The notes under the pieces: model-generated
The model's input: only the letters and a program-made list of their open reading frames with translations
Databases searched by the model: none
What the model was told of the DNA's origin: nothing
From: Bacteroidota bacterium
Lineage (GTDB): Bacteria > Bacteroidota > Bacteroidia > Flavobacteriales > Flavobacteriaceae
Length of the DNA: 64,000 bases
Assembly (NCBI GenBank): GCA_024279425.1
Contig: JAJRRO010000116.1
Location: 186,001 to 250,000, forward strand
Direction: 5' to 3'
Shown here: positions 18,076 to 28,036 of the stretch, piece by piece
Layout of the letters: each line of letters begins with the position of its first letter
Numbering within the stretch: the stretch's first letter is position 1
Position numbers and translations under genes: made by a program

Positions 18076-19809
18076 CTATTTTAATCTAATATCGGAAACC
18101 GAAGCCCCAGAAGGAATCATAGGAAATACATTGTCCTCTTTCTCAACGGCCACTTCCAAGAAATAAGCGTCTTTTGAGGCTATCATCTCTTCCACTGTAG
18201 CCTTTAAATCTTTACGTTCAGTTACTTTTTTCGCTGTAATATCATATCCCTCAGCAATTTTGACAAAGTTTGGATTACTCATTACCGTAGAGGCATATCT
18301 ACTTTCAAAGAACAGCTCCTGCCATTGCCGTACCATTCCCAAATGACCATTGTTCAGGACAACAATCTTTACCGGAGTCTTGTTTTGAAAAATCGTACCC
18401 AGCTCCTGAATGGTCATTTGATACCCTCCATCGCCTATTATAGCTACAACTTCCCTATCCATAGCGCCCATTTTAGCACCTATGGCCGCAGGTAATGCAA
18501 AGCCCATAGTTCCCAATCCACCTGAGGTAATATTACTTTTAGATTGTTTGAACTTGGCATATCTACAGGCGATCATTTGGTGTTGGCCCACATCACTGAC
18601 AATAACGGCTTTATGTCCTGTAGCGATGTTGATTTCTTTGATGACCTCCGCCATGGTCAAACCATTTTTTGTGGGATGAAGTTCTTCTTTAATTACTGCA
18701 TCATACTCGATTTTATATTTCTCTTTGAATTGGTTATGCCATTCCTCATGACTGTTCTCATTGATTTTGGGCAACAACAGGCTCAAAGTCTCTTTGGAGT
18801 TTCCTAATACCGCTACATCAGCTGGTACATTCTTGTTTACTTCAGCTGGGTCTATTTCAAAATGAATGACTTTCGCCTGCTTCGCGTAAGTGTCCAAACT
18901 ACCCGTTACCCTATCATCGAAACGCATACCAATAGCGATAAGCAAATCGCATTCATTAGTCAAAATATTAGGTCCATAATTTCCGTGCATCCCAACCATA
19001 CCTACATTTAAGGGATGGTCAGTATCCATTGCTGACAGACCTAAAACAGTCCAAGCTGCAGGAATTCCAGCTTTTTCAACCAATGCTTTAAGCTCTTCCT
19101 CCGCTTCACCAATGATTACCCCTTGTCCGAAAACAATAAAAGGCTTTTTTGCGTTATTTATCAATTCTGCGGCGGCTTTAATGGCCTCCATACTAGGTTT
19201 AGGAACTGGTTTATAGCTTCGTACCCCTGTACAATGCTCATAGCTGAAGTCTAACTCATCAAACTGGGCATTTTTTGTAATATCTACCAATACAGGTCCT
19301 GGACGGCCCGATCTTGCGATATAGAATGCCTTGGCCATAACCTCTGGTATCTCCTCAACATTGGTTACCTGATGGTTCCATTTAGTAACTGGGGTTGAAA
19401 TTCCGATGATATCAGTTTCTTGGAACGCATCAGACCCCAATAAATGTCTTGGTACTTGCCCAGTAATGCAAACCATAGGTGTTGAATCTATTTGGGCGTC
19501 GGCCAAGCCCGTGACCAAATTTGTAGCACCTGGACCAGATGTTGCCATGGCAACCCCTACTTTCCCAGTTACGCGAGCATATCCCTGCGCTGCATGGGTA
19601 GCTCCTTGTTCGTGTCGTGTTAGAACATGGGTTAGTTTATCCTGAAACTTATAAAGTTCATCATAAACCGGCATGATCGCACCGCCAGGATATCCATAAA
19701 GCAGGTCCACACCTTCAGCCAATAAACAATGTATGATGGCTTCTGCCCCACTCATCCTTATCGTAGTGGGACTTTTGGTCTCTTTTTTTTGTTCTTTCAA
19801 TGTTTCCAT
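18076..19809 (-). CDS. ilvB: Acetolactate synthase large (catalytic) subunit
   Basis: 577 residues with three thiamine-enzyme domains: the N-terminal pyrimidine-binding domain with the catalytic Glu (RHEQGATHAAQGYAR), a central FAD-binding domain, and the C-terminal pyrophosphate domain with GDGGYQMTIQELGT and the metal-binding NN pair. It makes acetolactate and acetohydroxybutyrate. Start chosen at the ATG before a lysine-rich N-terminus; 77 bp separate it from ilvD. Confidence 0.97.
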   Translation of the reverse strand: METLKEQKKETKSPTTIRMSGAEAIIHCLLAEGVDLLYGYPGGAIMPVYDELYKFQDKLTHVLTRHEQGATHAAQGYARVTGKVGVAMATSGPGATNLVTGLADAQIDSTPMVCITGQVPRHLLGSDAFQETDIIGISTPVTKWNHQVTNVEEIPEVMAKAFYIARSGRPGPVLVDITKNAQFDELDFSYEHCTGVRSYKPVPKPSMEAIKAAAELINNAKKPFIVFGQGVIIGEAEEELKALVEKAGIPAAWTVLGLSAMDTDHPLNVGMVGMHGNYGPNILTNECDLLIAIGMRFDDRVTGSLDTYAKQAKVIHFEIDPAEVNKNVPADVAVLGNSKETLSLLLPKINENSHEEWHNQFKEKYKIEYDAVIKEELHPTKNGLTMAEVIKEINIATGHKAVIVSDVGQHQMIACRYAKFKQSKSNITSGGLGTMGFALPAAIGAKMGAMDREVVAIIGDGGYQMTIQELGTIFQNKTPVKIVVLNNGHLGMVRQWQELFFESRYASTVMSNPNFVKIAEGYDITAKKVTERKDLKATVEEMIASKDAYFLEVAVEKEDNVFPMIPSGASVSDIRLK

Positions 19810-19848
19810 AAGTATAATTCTAAATGGGCTCTCCGTAAAACATCACTG

Positions 19849-19868
19849 ATATCCCCAAAATGGGATAT
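19849..19868 (-). promoter_or_regulatory. Stem-loop in the ilvD-ilvB spacer
   Basis: ATATCCC and GGGATAT form a 7-bp stem around a 6-nt loop inside the 77-bp spacer. There is no T-tract, so it is not a terminator. It could be a processing or stabilising hairpin within the polycistronic mRNA. Confidence 0.35.
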
Positions 19869-19886
19869 TGATCAAATAATATAATT

Positions 19887-21563
19887 TTAAAATTCATCAG
19901 TTACACATCCTTGTGAAGCTGATGATACAGTTTTTGCATATTTATATAAGCTTCCTTTTCTAACCTTTAATGCCGGTTGTATCCATTTTGCCTTTCGAGA
20001 TTTGATTTCTTCATCAGATAAAGCAACAGAAATACTATTCTTTTCAGCATCAATGGTTATAATGTCACCGTCTTCCAAAAGTCCGATCATACCTCCCTCT
20101 TGGGCTTCAGGACAAACATGCCCAACGACAAACCCATGGGTACCTCCAGAAAACCTACCATCTGTAATCAAAGCAACTTCTTTGCCAAGACCAGCTCCCA
20201 TAATTGCGGCAGTTGGCTTGAGCATTTCTGGCATTCCAGGGCCTCCTTTTGGACCTTCATAACGAATTACAACCACATCACCCTTATTGACCAATCCGGC
20301 TCCTATACCTGCATTGGCCTTAAATTCATCATCAAATACTTTTGCAGGGCCCGAAAAGTACAGGCCCTCTTTTCCCGTTATTTTTGCAACAGATCCCTCT
20401 TCTGCCAAATTGCCATAAAGTATACGAAGATGCCCAGTTTCTTTGATAGGTTTATTCAATGGTTTTATCACTTGTTGACCCTCAGTTAAGCTAGGTACAT
20501 CAGCCAAATTTTCTGCTATTGTCTTACCGGTAACCGTTAAACAATCACCATGTAGCATTCCGTTTTCAAGCATGAATTTCATCACGGCCGGAGTACCACC
20601 AACACGATGTAAATCTTCCATCAAGTATTTGCCACTAGGCTTTAAATCGGCCAAAAATGGGGTTGTGTCGCTTATTTTTTGAAAATCATCCAATGTAAAC
20701 TCAATTTCGGCCGCTTTTGCTATGGCCAAAAAGTGCAATACTGCATTGGTAGAACCGCCCAAAAGGGTGAGTAGCCGCACGGCATTTTCAAATGATCTAC
20801 GTGTAATGATATCGCTTGGTTTTAAATCATTTTCCATCAAGTAGCGCAAAGCAACACCTGAGTTGATACAATCTTGTTTCTTCTCATTACCCAAAGCTGG
20901 GTTCGACGAATTGTATGGCATTGCCATCCCCAACGCTTCTATTGCAGATGCCATTGTATTCGCAGTATACATACCCCCACATGCACCGGCGCCAGGACAA
21001 GCGTTCTGTATGATACTTTTATAATCATCCTCATTCAAGGTACCTGCAACTTTCTCTCCCCAAGCTTCAAAAGCAGATACGATATCTAACTTCTTATCTT
21101 TAAAACAACCGGATGCAATCGTACCTCCATAAACTAAAACAGAAGGTCTATTCAAACGAATCATAGCCATCAAAGCTCCAGGCATATTTTTGTCACAACC
21201 AACCACTGTGACCAAGGCATCATAATTCATGGCCTGCACAACAGTTTCCATAGAATCGGCTATGATATCCCTAGAAGGGAGTGAATATCTCATACCGTAT
21301 GTACCCATTGAAATGCCATCGCTTACACCAATGGTATTGAAAACCAAACCTACCAGTCCTCCTTTTTGAGTGCCTTCCTTAACATGCTGTGCCAAATCAT
21401 TCAGATGCATATTGCAAGGATTACCTTCATAGCCGGTACTCGCGATACCTACCAAGGGTTTCTCTAAATCATTTTCGTCAAGCCCTATTGCATACAACAT
21501 AGCCTGTGCTGCCGGTTGTGTTGGATCCTGGGTGACATTTTTACTGTATTTATTCAATTCCAT
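19887..21563 (-). CDS. ilvD: Dihydroxy-acid dehydratase
   Basis: 558 residues of the IlvD/Edd family. The iron-sulfur cysteines are in GCDKNMPGA (near residue 122) and [16 protein letters not shown] (near 190-205); the C-terminal signature [15 protein letters not shown] is intact. It dehydrates dihydroxyisovalerate and dihydroxymethylvalerate. It is the first structural gene of the operon and lies behind the attenuator at 21782-21897. Confidence 0.97.
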   Translation of the reverse strand: MELNKYSKNVTQDPTQPAAQAMLYAIGLDENDLEKPLVGIASTGYEGNPCNMHLNDLAQHVKEGTQKGGLVGLVFNTIGVSDGISMGTYGMRYSLPSRDIIADSMETVVQAMNYDALVTVVGCDKNMPGALMAMIRLNRPSVLVYGGTIASGCFKDKKLDIVSAFEAWGEKVAGTLNEDDYKSIIQNACPGAGACGGMYTANTMASAIEALGMAMPYNSSNPALGNEKKQDCINSGVALRYLMENDLKPSDIITRRSFENAVRLLTLLGGSTNAVLHFLAIAKAAEIEFTLDDFQKISDTTPFLADLKPSGKYLMEDLHRVGGTPAVMKFMLENGMLHGDCLTVTGKTIAENLADVPSLTEGQQVIKPLNKPIKETGHLRILYGNLAEEGSVAKITGKEGLYFSGPAKVFDDEFKANAGIGAGLVNKGDVVVIRYEGPKGGPGMPEMLKPTAAIMGAGLGKEVALITDGRFSGGTHGFVVGHVCPEAQEGGMIGLLEDGDIITIDAEKNSISVALSDEEIKSRKAKWIQPALKVRKGSLYKYAKTVSSASQGCVTDEF

Positions 21564-21781
21564 TAAAAAAATATTGTTGTTCCTAAATTCTATTAGCCGT
21601 AATTGTTAATCAAATATAATTCATTAAAATGCCCTGATATTGCAACATTCTATGCCGCTCTAAATCCAAGCTCTTAGTTATTTATTTATACTATTGATAA
21701 TCAACACTATAACTGTTATATTTTACCATATTCAATACTTTGAAAGTATTGATATTAGTACCGTTAATTACTCAATAAAAT

Positions 21782-21814
21782 AAAAAAACCTGTATCAAAA
21801 TCATCTGATACAGG
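21782..21814 (-). terminator. Attenuator terminator upstream of the ilv operon
   Basis: On the minus strand CCTGTATCA-gatgattt-TGATACAGG forms a perfect 9-bp stem, followed by seven T (21782-21788). It stands 218 bp BEFORE the ilvD start and 27 bp after the stop codon of the leader peptide, so it would end transcription before the operon. It is the terminator half of the attenuator. Confidence 0.85.
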
Positions 21815-21843
21815 TTTCATTTAATCAATAGAAATCTATATCA
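21806..21843 (-). promoter_or_regulatory. Antiterminator pairing of the ilv attenuator
   Basis: TGATATAG (21836-21843, its TGA being the leader stop codon) can pair over eight bases, with one G-U, with CTGTATCA (21806-21813), the left arm of the terminator. The two structures exclude each other. A ribosome at the leader stop would cover TGATATAG and let the terminator form. A ribosome held at the Ile-Leu-Ile-Val codons, five to eight codons earlier, would leave it free. This pairing is deduced by eye and not folded by software. Confidence 0.65.
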
Positions 21844-21897
21844 TCCCCTTTGAGAGACAATAAGAATACGGTTGACTATAACACTTGTTGTTTTCAT
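21841..21897 (-). CDS. ilv operon leader peptide (18 residues)
   Basis: ATG at 21895-21897 to TGA at 21841-21843 encodes MKTTSVIVNRILIVSQRG. Nine of 18 residues are products of, or precursors in, the pathway controlled: three Ile, three Val, one Leu and two Thr. Seven branched-chain residues fall within codons 6-14. The intrinsic terminator and competing antiterminator follow directly. This is the layout of ribosome-mediated attenuation known from enterobacterial ilvGMEDA and ilvB leaders. There is no obvious Shine-Dalgarno, which is normal in Bacteroidota. Confidence 0.75.
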   Translation of the reverse strand: MKTTSVIVNRILIVSQRG

Positions 21898-21901
21898 AGG
21901 A

Positions 21902-21932
21902 CAATATTAAATAAAAAATTCAATACTCAAAA
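21902..21932 (-). promoter_or_regulatory. Candidate promoter of the ilv leader
   Basis: On the minus strand TTTTG (21928-21932) and TAATATTG (21902-21909) are separated by 18 bp, matching the Bacteroidota pattern TTTG-N17-23-TAnnTTTG with one mismatch in the -7 element. Transcription would start at or just before the leader ATG, so the leader may be leaderless or start a few bases upstream. An earlier promoter is possible. Confidence 0.4.
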
Positions 21933-22127
21933 GAGATTTCCCCATAATCCAATGAATACGTTGTCTTACGTTCTTAATACCTTGAAAATTAAGAAAGTTT
22001 GGCCTTTATCCTATAATCATTAATTTTATGGCTTATTTGAAGGGTATTTTTTTAACTTGTTTATATATAAGTATTTGATATCGACCAATCAAAAAAACGA
22101 CAACCATTTTATTGATTTTATAAGACA

Positions 22128-22979
22128 ATGATCGAAAAAGTAGGTCAATTTTTAAAGCAGGATTTCACCTTGCTCGATTCAAGAATCAATAAGCTTATTC
22201 TTATTGGTTTCATAGGCCTGTATTCAGTTTTTTTTCTCAGTGTCTATACCCCTTTTAATATTAACCACTGGGGAAATAATTATTATTTTAGGTACGTTTT
22301 ACTTGGCATTACCATTGTTTCAATCTCACAATTTGTCCTGAGACCAATATTTGGTTTAAAAACATTCAAATATTATAGCCTTATACTTTGGGGTCTTTTT
22401 GAAATGTTTATAATGGCCAGTGTACTACATTTATTGTATGCCATTCCCTTTGATACGATTAGCGATAAAGTTTATGACTATTTGCATACGATCTGGATTG
22501 TCAATTTAGTGGCAGCAGTACCTTATGTATTAGTCATATTCTATCTGTTATTTAGAGAAAAAATTTCAGATTTCAAGGCTATCGAAAAGAATACCTTTGG
22601 AGTGGGTACTGCGAAAAGCAATAAACTTTTAACCATTACAGGTGAGAATGATAAAGTTGTCCTTGCTATTAAATACCACCAACTTTTATATGTAAAATCT
22701 GCCGGGAATTATCTGGAATTCTTTTATTTGAAAGGTGAGAAGTTAGCAAAAGAATTAGTAAGGGCAAGATTAAAAGAGCTGGAAAAAAAAATTGTCGACA
22801 CCAATGTAGTTAAGGTTCATCGGTCGTACATGGTTAATGTACGGCATATTTCTTCTTTAAAAAAAACAAAGAAAAGCTACGAATTGATCGTCCAGCATAT
22901 TCCTGACATAGTAATTCCCGTTTCAACCGGGTTCAAAGGTTCTTTTGAAGAAGCTCTAAAACAAAAAGTGTCCCATTAG
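22128..22979 (+). CDS. Membrane-anchored LytTR family transcriptional regulator
   Basis: 283 residues. Four membrane helices lie at about 24-46, 52-75, 81-107 and 122-142; the C-terminal 100 residues are a LytTR DNA-binding domain (IKYHQLLYVKSAGNYLEFFY, then VKVHRSYMVNVRHI). There is no response-regulator receiver domain, so the signal is probably sensed by the membrane part. It is monocistronic and divergent from the ilv operon, sharing the 564-bp region 21564-22127. Target genes are unknown. Confidence 0.9.
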   Translation: MIEKVGQFLKQDFTLLDSRINKLILIGFIGLYSVFFLSVYTPFNINHWGNNYYFRYVLLGITIVSISQFVLRPIFGLKTFKYYSLILWGLFEMFIMASVLHLLYAIPFDTISDKVYDYLHTIWIVNLVAAVPYVLVIFYLLFREKISDFKAIEKNTFGVGTAKSNKLLTITGENDKVVLAIKYHQLLYVKSAGNYLEFFYLKGEKLAKELVRARLKELEKKIVDTNVVKVHRSYMVNVRHISSLKKTKKSYELIVQHIPDIVIPVSTGFKGSFEEALKQKVSH

Positions 22980-23191
22980 TCACAACATAGGCATCATTCA
23001 TCACAAAGTTCCCTGAATTTTCCTTATCAGGGGTTCAACTCTATTTATTTGCAATTCTCAACAACTAGGCAAAATATGTTTTGATTCATTTACTATGCAC
23101 GCATAACAAACAATAGTATTTGACCGTATGAAGGAAATTACCATAGGTCATACCCTAAGGGCCACATGGCAGGCCATGGCAAGAATATAAA

Positions 23192-24406
23192 ATGAGATCA
23201 ACAACCAGTTCAAGCAAGATCTATAGGAAGAGTATCATTAAATCATGTATTTATGGGCTGCTTTTTTGTGTGATAATATTGGTTCTTTATTCTGGGAATG
23301 CTTCTTCTTCGTATACAGATATCCCTAACTTAAATTGTAATTGCCCGCCAGGCTTTAAGCTCAACAAAGACAATAAGTGCATTGCAAGGAATCTTTACCA
23401 CCAATATGCCATTAGGAATAAAGCTGGGGTCGGTGGGTTGAGATCCGCATTGCCAGAGATAAGAGATGGGTTTACCCCTCAGGAAATTGACCTAGGACGG
23501 TATTTATTCTTTGACCCTGTGCTTTCTGGAAACGGTACCGTATCCTGTGCTACATGTCATGAACCCGATAAAGGGTTTGGGGATGGGCTGGCTACAAGCA
23601 TTGGAATTGATGGGCACAAGCTTAAAAGGGCTGCGCCTTCTTTATGGAATGTAGGCTACCTAAGACGATTGTTTTGGGATGGTCGTGCATCAACATTGGA
23701 AGAGCAAATAGAAGGTCCTTTATTCTCGGAAGAAGAAATGGGCAATACCCCTGAAAATCTCCTGAAGACCCTAAACTCTATTGAAAACTACAGAAACCTT
23801 TTTGCTGAAGCCTATTCGGAAAGGGATAAAGACGCCCCTATTCAGCTCGATGAGATATATAGGGCCATAACAGCCTTTGAAGCATCTCTTATTTCATTGA
23901 ATAGTAAATATGATCAATATGCCCATGGATATCATGGAGCCTTAAATCAAAAAGAAATAGAAGGACTCAATATCTTTAGGTCGTTTGTTGCTAGATGTGC
24001 AGAATGCCACACTCCCCCATTATTCACAAACCAGCAGTTTGCCGTCATAGGTTCCCCCGAACCTGACGGCTTACCGTTGGATCCAGGGGCTGAAATTCCA
24101 TTTGCCGACAAAACATTAAGGGGAGGCTTTAAGGTTCCCAGCCTACGAAATATTGCCAAAACAGCACCATATATGCATTCGGGTCGGTTTGATTCACTCA
24201 GGGAAACTGTACAGTTCTATACAGATGGCCGGGGACACGCGGTACCGGAAAATGAAGATTTACGTATTCACTGGCATATATGGGAGCCCAATCTAACCGA
24301 TTATGAGTTGGACAGATTGGTAGATTTTTTAAAGACATTGACCGACGAGTCTTTTGTTCCCAAAATACCAAAAAAATTGCCTTCGGGCCTAAAAGCATCA
24401 ATTTAA
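23192..24406 (+). CDS. Di-haem cytochrome c peroxidase / MauG family protein
   Basis: 404 residues. A membrane or signal helix (about 13-35) is followed by a Cys-rich segment (CNCPPGFKLNKDNKC) and two c-type haem motifs, C119-x-x-C-H123 and C269-x-x-C-H273. Likely distal ligands lie in APYMHSG near residue 330. The family reduces peroxide or, as MauG, oxidises partner proteins in the periplasm. The next gene, 21 bp on, encodes another secreted cytochrome c domain, which points to an electron-transfer pair. Confidence 0.88.
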   Translation: MRSTTSSSKIYRKSIIKSCIYGLLFCVIILVLYSGNASSSYTDIPNLNCNCPPGFKLNKDNKCIARNLYHQYAIRNKAGVGGLRSALPEIRDGFTPQEIDLGRYLFFDPVLSGNGTVSCATCHEPDKGFGDGLATSIGIDGHKLKRAAPSLWNVGYLRRLFWDGRASTLEEQIEGPLFSEEEMGNTPENLLKTLNSIENYRNLFAEAYSERDKDAPIQLDEIYRAITAFEASLISLNSKYDQYAHGYHGALNQKEIEGLNIFRSFVARCAECHTPPLFTNQQFAVIGSPEPDGLPLDPGAEIPFADKTLRGGFKVPSLRNIAKTAPYMHSGRFDSLRETVQFYTDGRGHAVPENEDLRIHWHIWEPNLTDYELDRLVDFLKTLTDESFVPKIPKKLPSGLKASI

Positions 24407-24427
24407 CTAACAATCAAAACAGATAAA

Positions 24428-25936
24428 ATGAAGAAAAACTCACCCGTATTAAAAATCATTGGCTCCCTACTGCTTCTTTCAATGGGTATATACCTAGGAA
24501 AAACATTCTTTGGTCAAAAGGATGTAGAGACAGTGCCAATGCCCTCTACAATAAAGTATAGGAATGTTGGAATATCAAAAGACACGACGCAAGTAACCCA
24601 AACGCAGGGCTTTAATGGAAAAATCATTGAGGTCAAAGAAGGAGGAAAAATACAAGCCGCCGTCAAAGAGGCCAACCCTGGGGATTTAATCCGGGTTTTT
24701 CCAGGAACGTATTCCGAAAATGTATATATAGATAAGGACAACATTAGCCTTCAAGGGGTTGTTATAGACGGAGAGTGGCCAATATTAGACGGAAAGAAAA
24801 AAATAAATGATGCATTTCTATATTCTGGCAATGGAATATTAATCGAGAATTTTAAGATTATCAATTACAAAGGCAATGGTGTTATGGGCCAAGCCGGGAA
24901 TAATTTTGTAATTCGTAATAATTGGATAATTGATACCGGTGTCTATGGGATCTTTCCACAGTATGGTAAAAATGGGCTCATTGAACATAATGTACTGAGC
25001 GAAATTGAGGATGCGGCCATTTATGTGGGTATGTGCGATAACGTAGATGTATTACACAATGAAGTCTTCGATAATGTAGCAGGCATTGAAATTGAAAATT
25101 CCAGACATTGCTTGGTCCAAAACAACTATGCACATGACAATACCGCGGGTCTTCTAGCTTTCATATCACCAGGGTTACCTATAAAAACCACTTTTGATGT
25201 TATATTTAGAGACAACTTTGTTGTCAACAATAACCACGAAAATTTCGGGGCCCCAGGATCTACAGTCGCAGGTTTACCCCCAGGTACAGGCATTTTGATT
25301 ATGGCCGCGGATGATGTAATCATCGAGAACAATATTATTTCAGGTAACAACAATACAGGAATCACAATTGTAGATCACCTTACAGGTGCGCCTACGGCCA
25401 ATGACCCAAATTCAGAAGGAAACCCTGATAGAGTGGTTATTTTGGATAACCTTATGTATGGGAACGGTAACGATCCAACTGGCGAGATCAAAGCCATAAT
25501 GCTTACGCAAATGGACACCAAAGGTCCGGATATCTTTGCCTATGGCGGTGGAACAGGAAGTACTATTCGAGACAAGAACAAGTACCGCACTTTTGGCCTA
25601 GACGGTTATGGGCCTGCACAAATTACAGACACCAAGGATATACCAACAATGATGACCCCAACTCCCGTAGCGCCCAGGTCGGTCTCCAAAGAGGAATTGG
25701 GCGAACTTACCTACTATGGAGTATGTGCAGGTTGTCATGCCTTTGGAAGTCGATTGATCGGCCCTCCGACTGAAATCATACAGGCCATTCATAACAACAA
25801 CCCCCAGGGTATAGTAGACTATATCAACAATCCAAAAAATCTTAGAGAAGACTATCCTGAAATGCCTCCGCAGGATTACTTATCCGATGACGCGAAAATG
25901 GCGGTTGCAGAATACATTTTAGCCTTAAAGGAATAA
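24428..25936 (+). CDS. Parallel beta-helix repeat protein with C-terminal cytochrome c domain
   Basis: 502 residues. An N-terminal membrane/signal segment (residues 9-27) is followed from about 55 to 370 by right-handed beta-helix repeats rich in asparagine ladders (NNFVIRNNWIID, NVDVLHNEVFDN). This is the NosD/pectate-lyase-like fold that binds or cleaves polysaccharide. Residues 425-502 form a class I cytochrome c with C433-A-G-C-H437 and a distal Met in MPP. The fusion of a carbohydrate-type helix with a cytochrome is notable. It is co-transcribed with the MauG gene upstream. Confidence 0.82.
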   Translation: MKKNSPVLKIIGSLLLLSMGIYLGKTFFGQKDVETVPMPSTIKYRNVGISKDTTQVTQTQGFNGKIIEVKEGGKIQAAVKEANPGDLIRVFPGTYSENVYIDKDNISLQGVVIDGEWPILDGKKKINDAFLYSGNGILIENFKIINYKGNGVMGQAGNNFVIRNNWIIDTGVYGIFPQYGKNGLIEHNVLSEIEDAAIYVGMCDNVDVLHNEVFDNVAGIEIENSRHCLVQNNYAHDNTAGLLAFISPGLPIKTTFDVIFRDNFVVNNNHENFGAPGSTVAGLPPGTGILIMAADDVIIENNIISGNNNTGITIVDHLTGAPTANDPNSEGNPDRVVILDNLMYGNGNDPTGEIKAIMLTQMDTKGPDIFAYGGGTGSTIRDKNKYRTFGLDGYGPAQITDTKDIPTMMTPTPVAPRSVSKEELGELTYYGVCAGCHAFGSRLIGPPTEIIQAIHNNNPQGIVDYINNPKNLREDYPEMPPQDYLSDDAKMAVAEYILALKE

Positions 25937-25985
25937 TGGAGTACTATTCTACTATAAAATTGAACAACTATACTGAGCAAATTAT

Positions 25986-26525
25986 ATGAAACAACTATCA
26001 ATGATTGTAGTCGCGATTGGATTTTCAATTTCGGCTTATGCACAAAAATCGGTTTCCGGTAAAGTACTGGAAAAAGACACGGATATACCGCTTTTGGGAG
26101 TAAGTATCTTGGTGAAAGGAACGAACAATGGAACCACCTCGGATTTTGATGGTAACTATACCATAGCAGGAGTTGATTCCAATGCTATATTGGAGTTTTC
26201 CTATCTGGGATATAAAACTCAAGAAGTAAGTGTCGGTAATCAAGCCACGGTAGATGTCTCCCTTGAAGTAGATGCACAGCAAATGGACGAGGTCGTTGTT
26301 ACGGCGCTTAACATACAAAGGGATAAGGAATCATTAGGGTATTCCATCTCGCAGATATCGGCAGATGAAGTCAATGTAGCTCGGGAAAATAATATAATGA
26401 ATTCACTTTCAGGTAAGGTTTCTGGTCTGCAAATTACCCAGTCCAACACAGGTGTTGATGCTTCCAGCAGGGTACTCCTTCGATTTTTTTGCCACACCGA
26501 CTTTGTTCTTTCATTTAACGTTTGA
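25986..26525 (+). pseudogene. Truncated SusC-type TonB-dependent receptor (N-terminal stump)
   Basis: 179 residues. A signal peptide, a carboxypeptidase-like CarboxypepD domain (SGKVLEKDTDIPLLGVSILV ... GYKTQEV) and the start of the plug (MDEVVVTALNIQRDKESLGY ... SGLQITQSN) are normal for SusC. The sequence then breaks at SSRVLLR, where SusC should continue with G-x-S-S and some 800 barrel residues, and instead adds 13 unrelated residues to a stop. No susD follows. I read it as a deletion remnant; a short secreted product may still be made. Confidence 0.8.
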
Positions 26526-26667
26526 ATCACTATAGAAAAACAACATATTATAATTTTAGGTTGATAGCGATTAGTACAACATTGTATTCGTTTAGGAATA
26601 CATCCCCAAATGAATAATTTGAGGATATTCTTATAACCAAAGTTCATTTAATACCGATATTAGAGGA

Positions 26668-28032
26668 ATGGATATTTTAAGAAAACAACGTGATTATTTT
26701 TTCACCCAACAGACCAAGGACGTTTCATTTCGTAAAAGGGTTTTGAAACGTCTACAAAAAGAGATTATTTTTAGGGAAGACGACATCTGTGATGCTTTGT
26801 ATAAAGATTTTAAAAAGCCAAAATTTGAAACCTTGGCGGCAGAGACCCAATTTGTACTTGCTGAATTAAAACAGGCCTTGAAACATATAGATGTATGGGC
26901 TAGACCCGAAAGAAAAACGGCCACTTTGATGAATTGGCCTTCTTCTGACTGGATTTACAAAGAGCCCTATGGTGCCGTACTTATTATTGCTCCGTGGAAT
27001 TATCCGTTTCAACTGGCCATCGCTCCATTAATTGGTGCTATAACGGCTGGAAATACCGTAGTACTTAAACCCTCTGAAGCAACTCCAAATACAGCAGCTA
27101 TAGTTTCTGAAATAATCGGTTCTGTTTTTGAACCCGAGCATGTTGTCGTTATTGAAGGTGGTGTTGACGTATCTCAACAACTTTTGGCTCAAAAATGGGA
27201 TTACATATTTTTTACAGGAAGCACCAAAGTCGGACAAATAGTATATGAAAGTGCCGCCAAACATCTAACCCCGGTAACCTTGGAATTGGGTGGGAAAAAC
27301 CCTTGCATTGTAGATCAGACGGCGTCCATTTCCTTGAGTGCAAAAAGAATTGTTTGGGGTAAGTTCTTGAATGCGGGTCAAACATGCATTGCGACGGATT
27401 ATATTTTGGTACATAAAGATGTCAAAACTAAACTTATTGAGGCGTTGATTCAAAACATTACCCGGTGCTATGGAGAACATATAGAGGCCTCACCGGATTT
27501 TTCACGTACGGTTAACCAAGGCCATTACAATAGATTAAAAGACATGTTGGAGGGCGAGGAAATTCTCTTTGGGGGACAAACCAATGATGAGGACAATTAT
27601 CTATCCCCCACTTTGGTAAATGAACCAAAATTGGATAGTAAACTTATGTTTGGAGAAATATTCGGGCCTATCCTCCCGATCATTGCCTATGAAACGGAGG
27701 ATGACATTCGTAAGCATATTATGAATTATGGCAAGCCACTGGCCACTTATGTTTTTTCTAACCGGAAGAAATTTCAAGAGAAAATAATAAATACCTATAG
27801 TTTTGGTGGTGGTGCCGTAAATGATACGGTTATTCAAATCACCAATAAAAAATTGCCCTTTGGTGGTGTGGGGTCAAGTGGAATTGGTTCCTACCATGGC
27901 AAAACATCATTTGATATTTTTTCACATCATAAGGGCATTATAAAAAAGGCGAACTGGATGGATGCTCCGTTACGCTATCCCCCGTATAATTTACCAATGA
28001 AGTTTGTGAAAAAAATAAAATATCTATTTTAG
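26668..28032 (+). CDS. Aldehyde dehydrogenase (class 3 / fatty-aldehyde type)
   Basis: 454 residues, the short class 3 length. It shows APWNYPFQL near residue 110, FTGSTKVG, the catalytic Glu in LELGGKNPCIVD and the catalytic Cys in NAGQTCIATD, and the hydrophobic C-terminus typical of membrane-associated fatty-aldehyde dehydrogenases. It oxidises aldehydes with NAD(P). The nitroreductase gene starts four bases after its stop, so the two are an operon. Confidence 0.92.
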   Translation: MDILRKQRDYFFTQQTKDVSFRKRVLKRLQKEIIFREDDICDALYKDFKKPKFETLAAETQFVLAELKQALKHIDVWARPERKTATLMNWPSSDWIYKEPYGAVLIIAPWNYPFQLAIAPLIGAITAGNTVVLKPSEATPNTAAIVSEIIGSVFEPEHVVVIEGGVDVSQQLLAQKWDYIFFTGSTKVGQIVYESAAKHLTPVTLELGGKNPCIVDQTASISLSAKRIVWGKFLNAGQTCIATDYILVHKDVKTKLIEALIQNITRCYGEHIEASPDFSRTVNQGHYNRLKDMLEGEEILFGGQTNDEDNYLSPTLVNEPKLDSKLMFGEIFGPILPIIAYETEDDIRKHIMNYGKPLATYVFSNRKKFQEKIINTYSFGGGAVNDTVIQITNKKLPFGGVGSSGIGSYHGKTSFDIFSHHKGIIKKANWMDAPLRYPPYNLPMKFVKKIKYLF

Positions 28033-28036
28033 CTTC

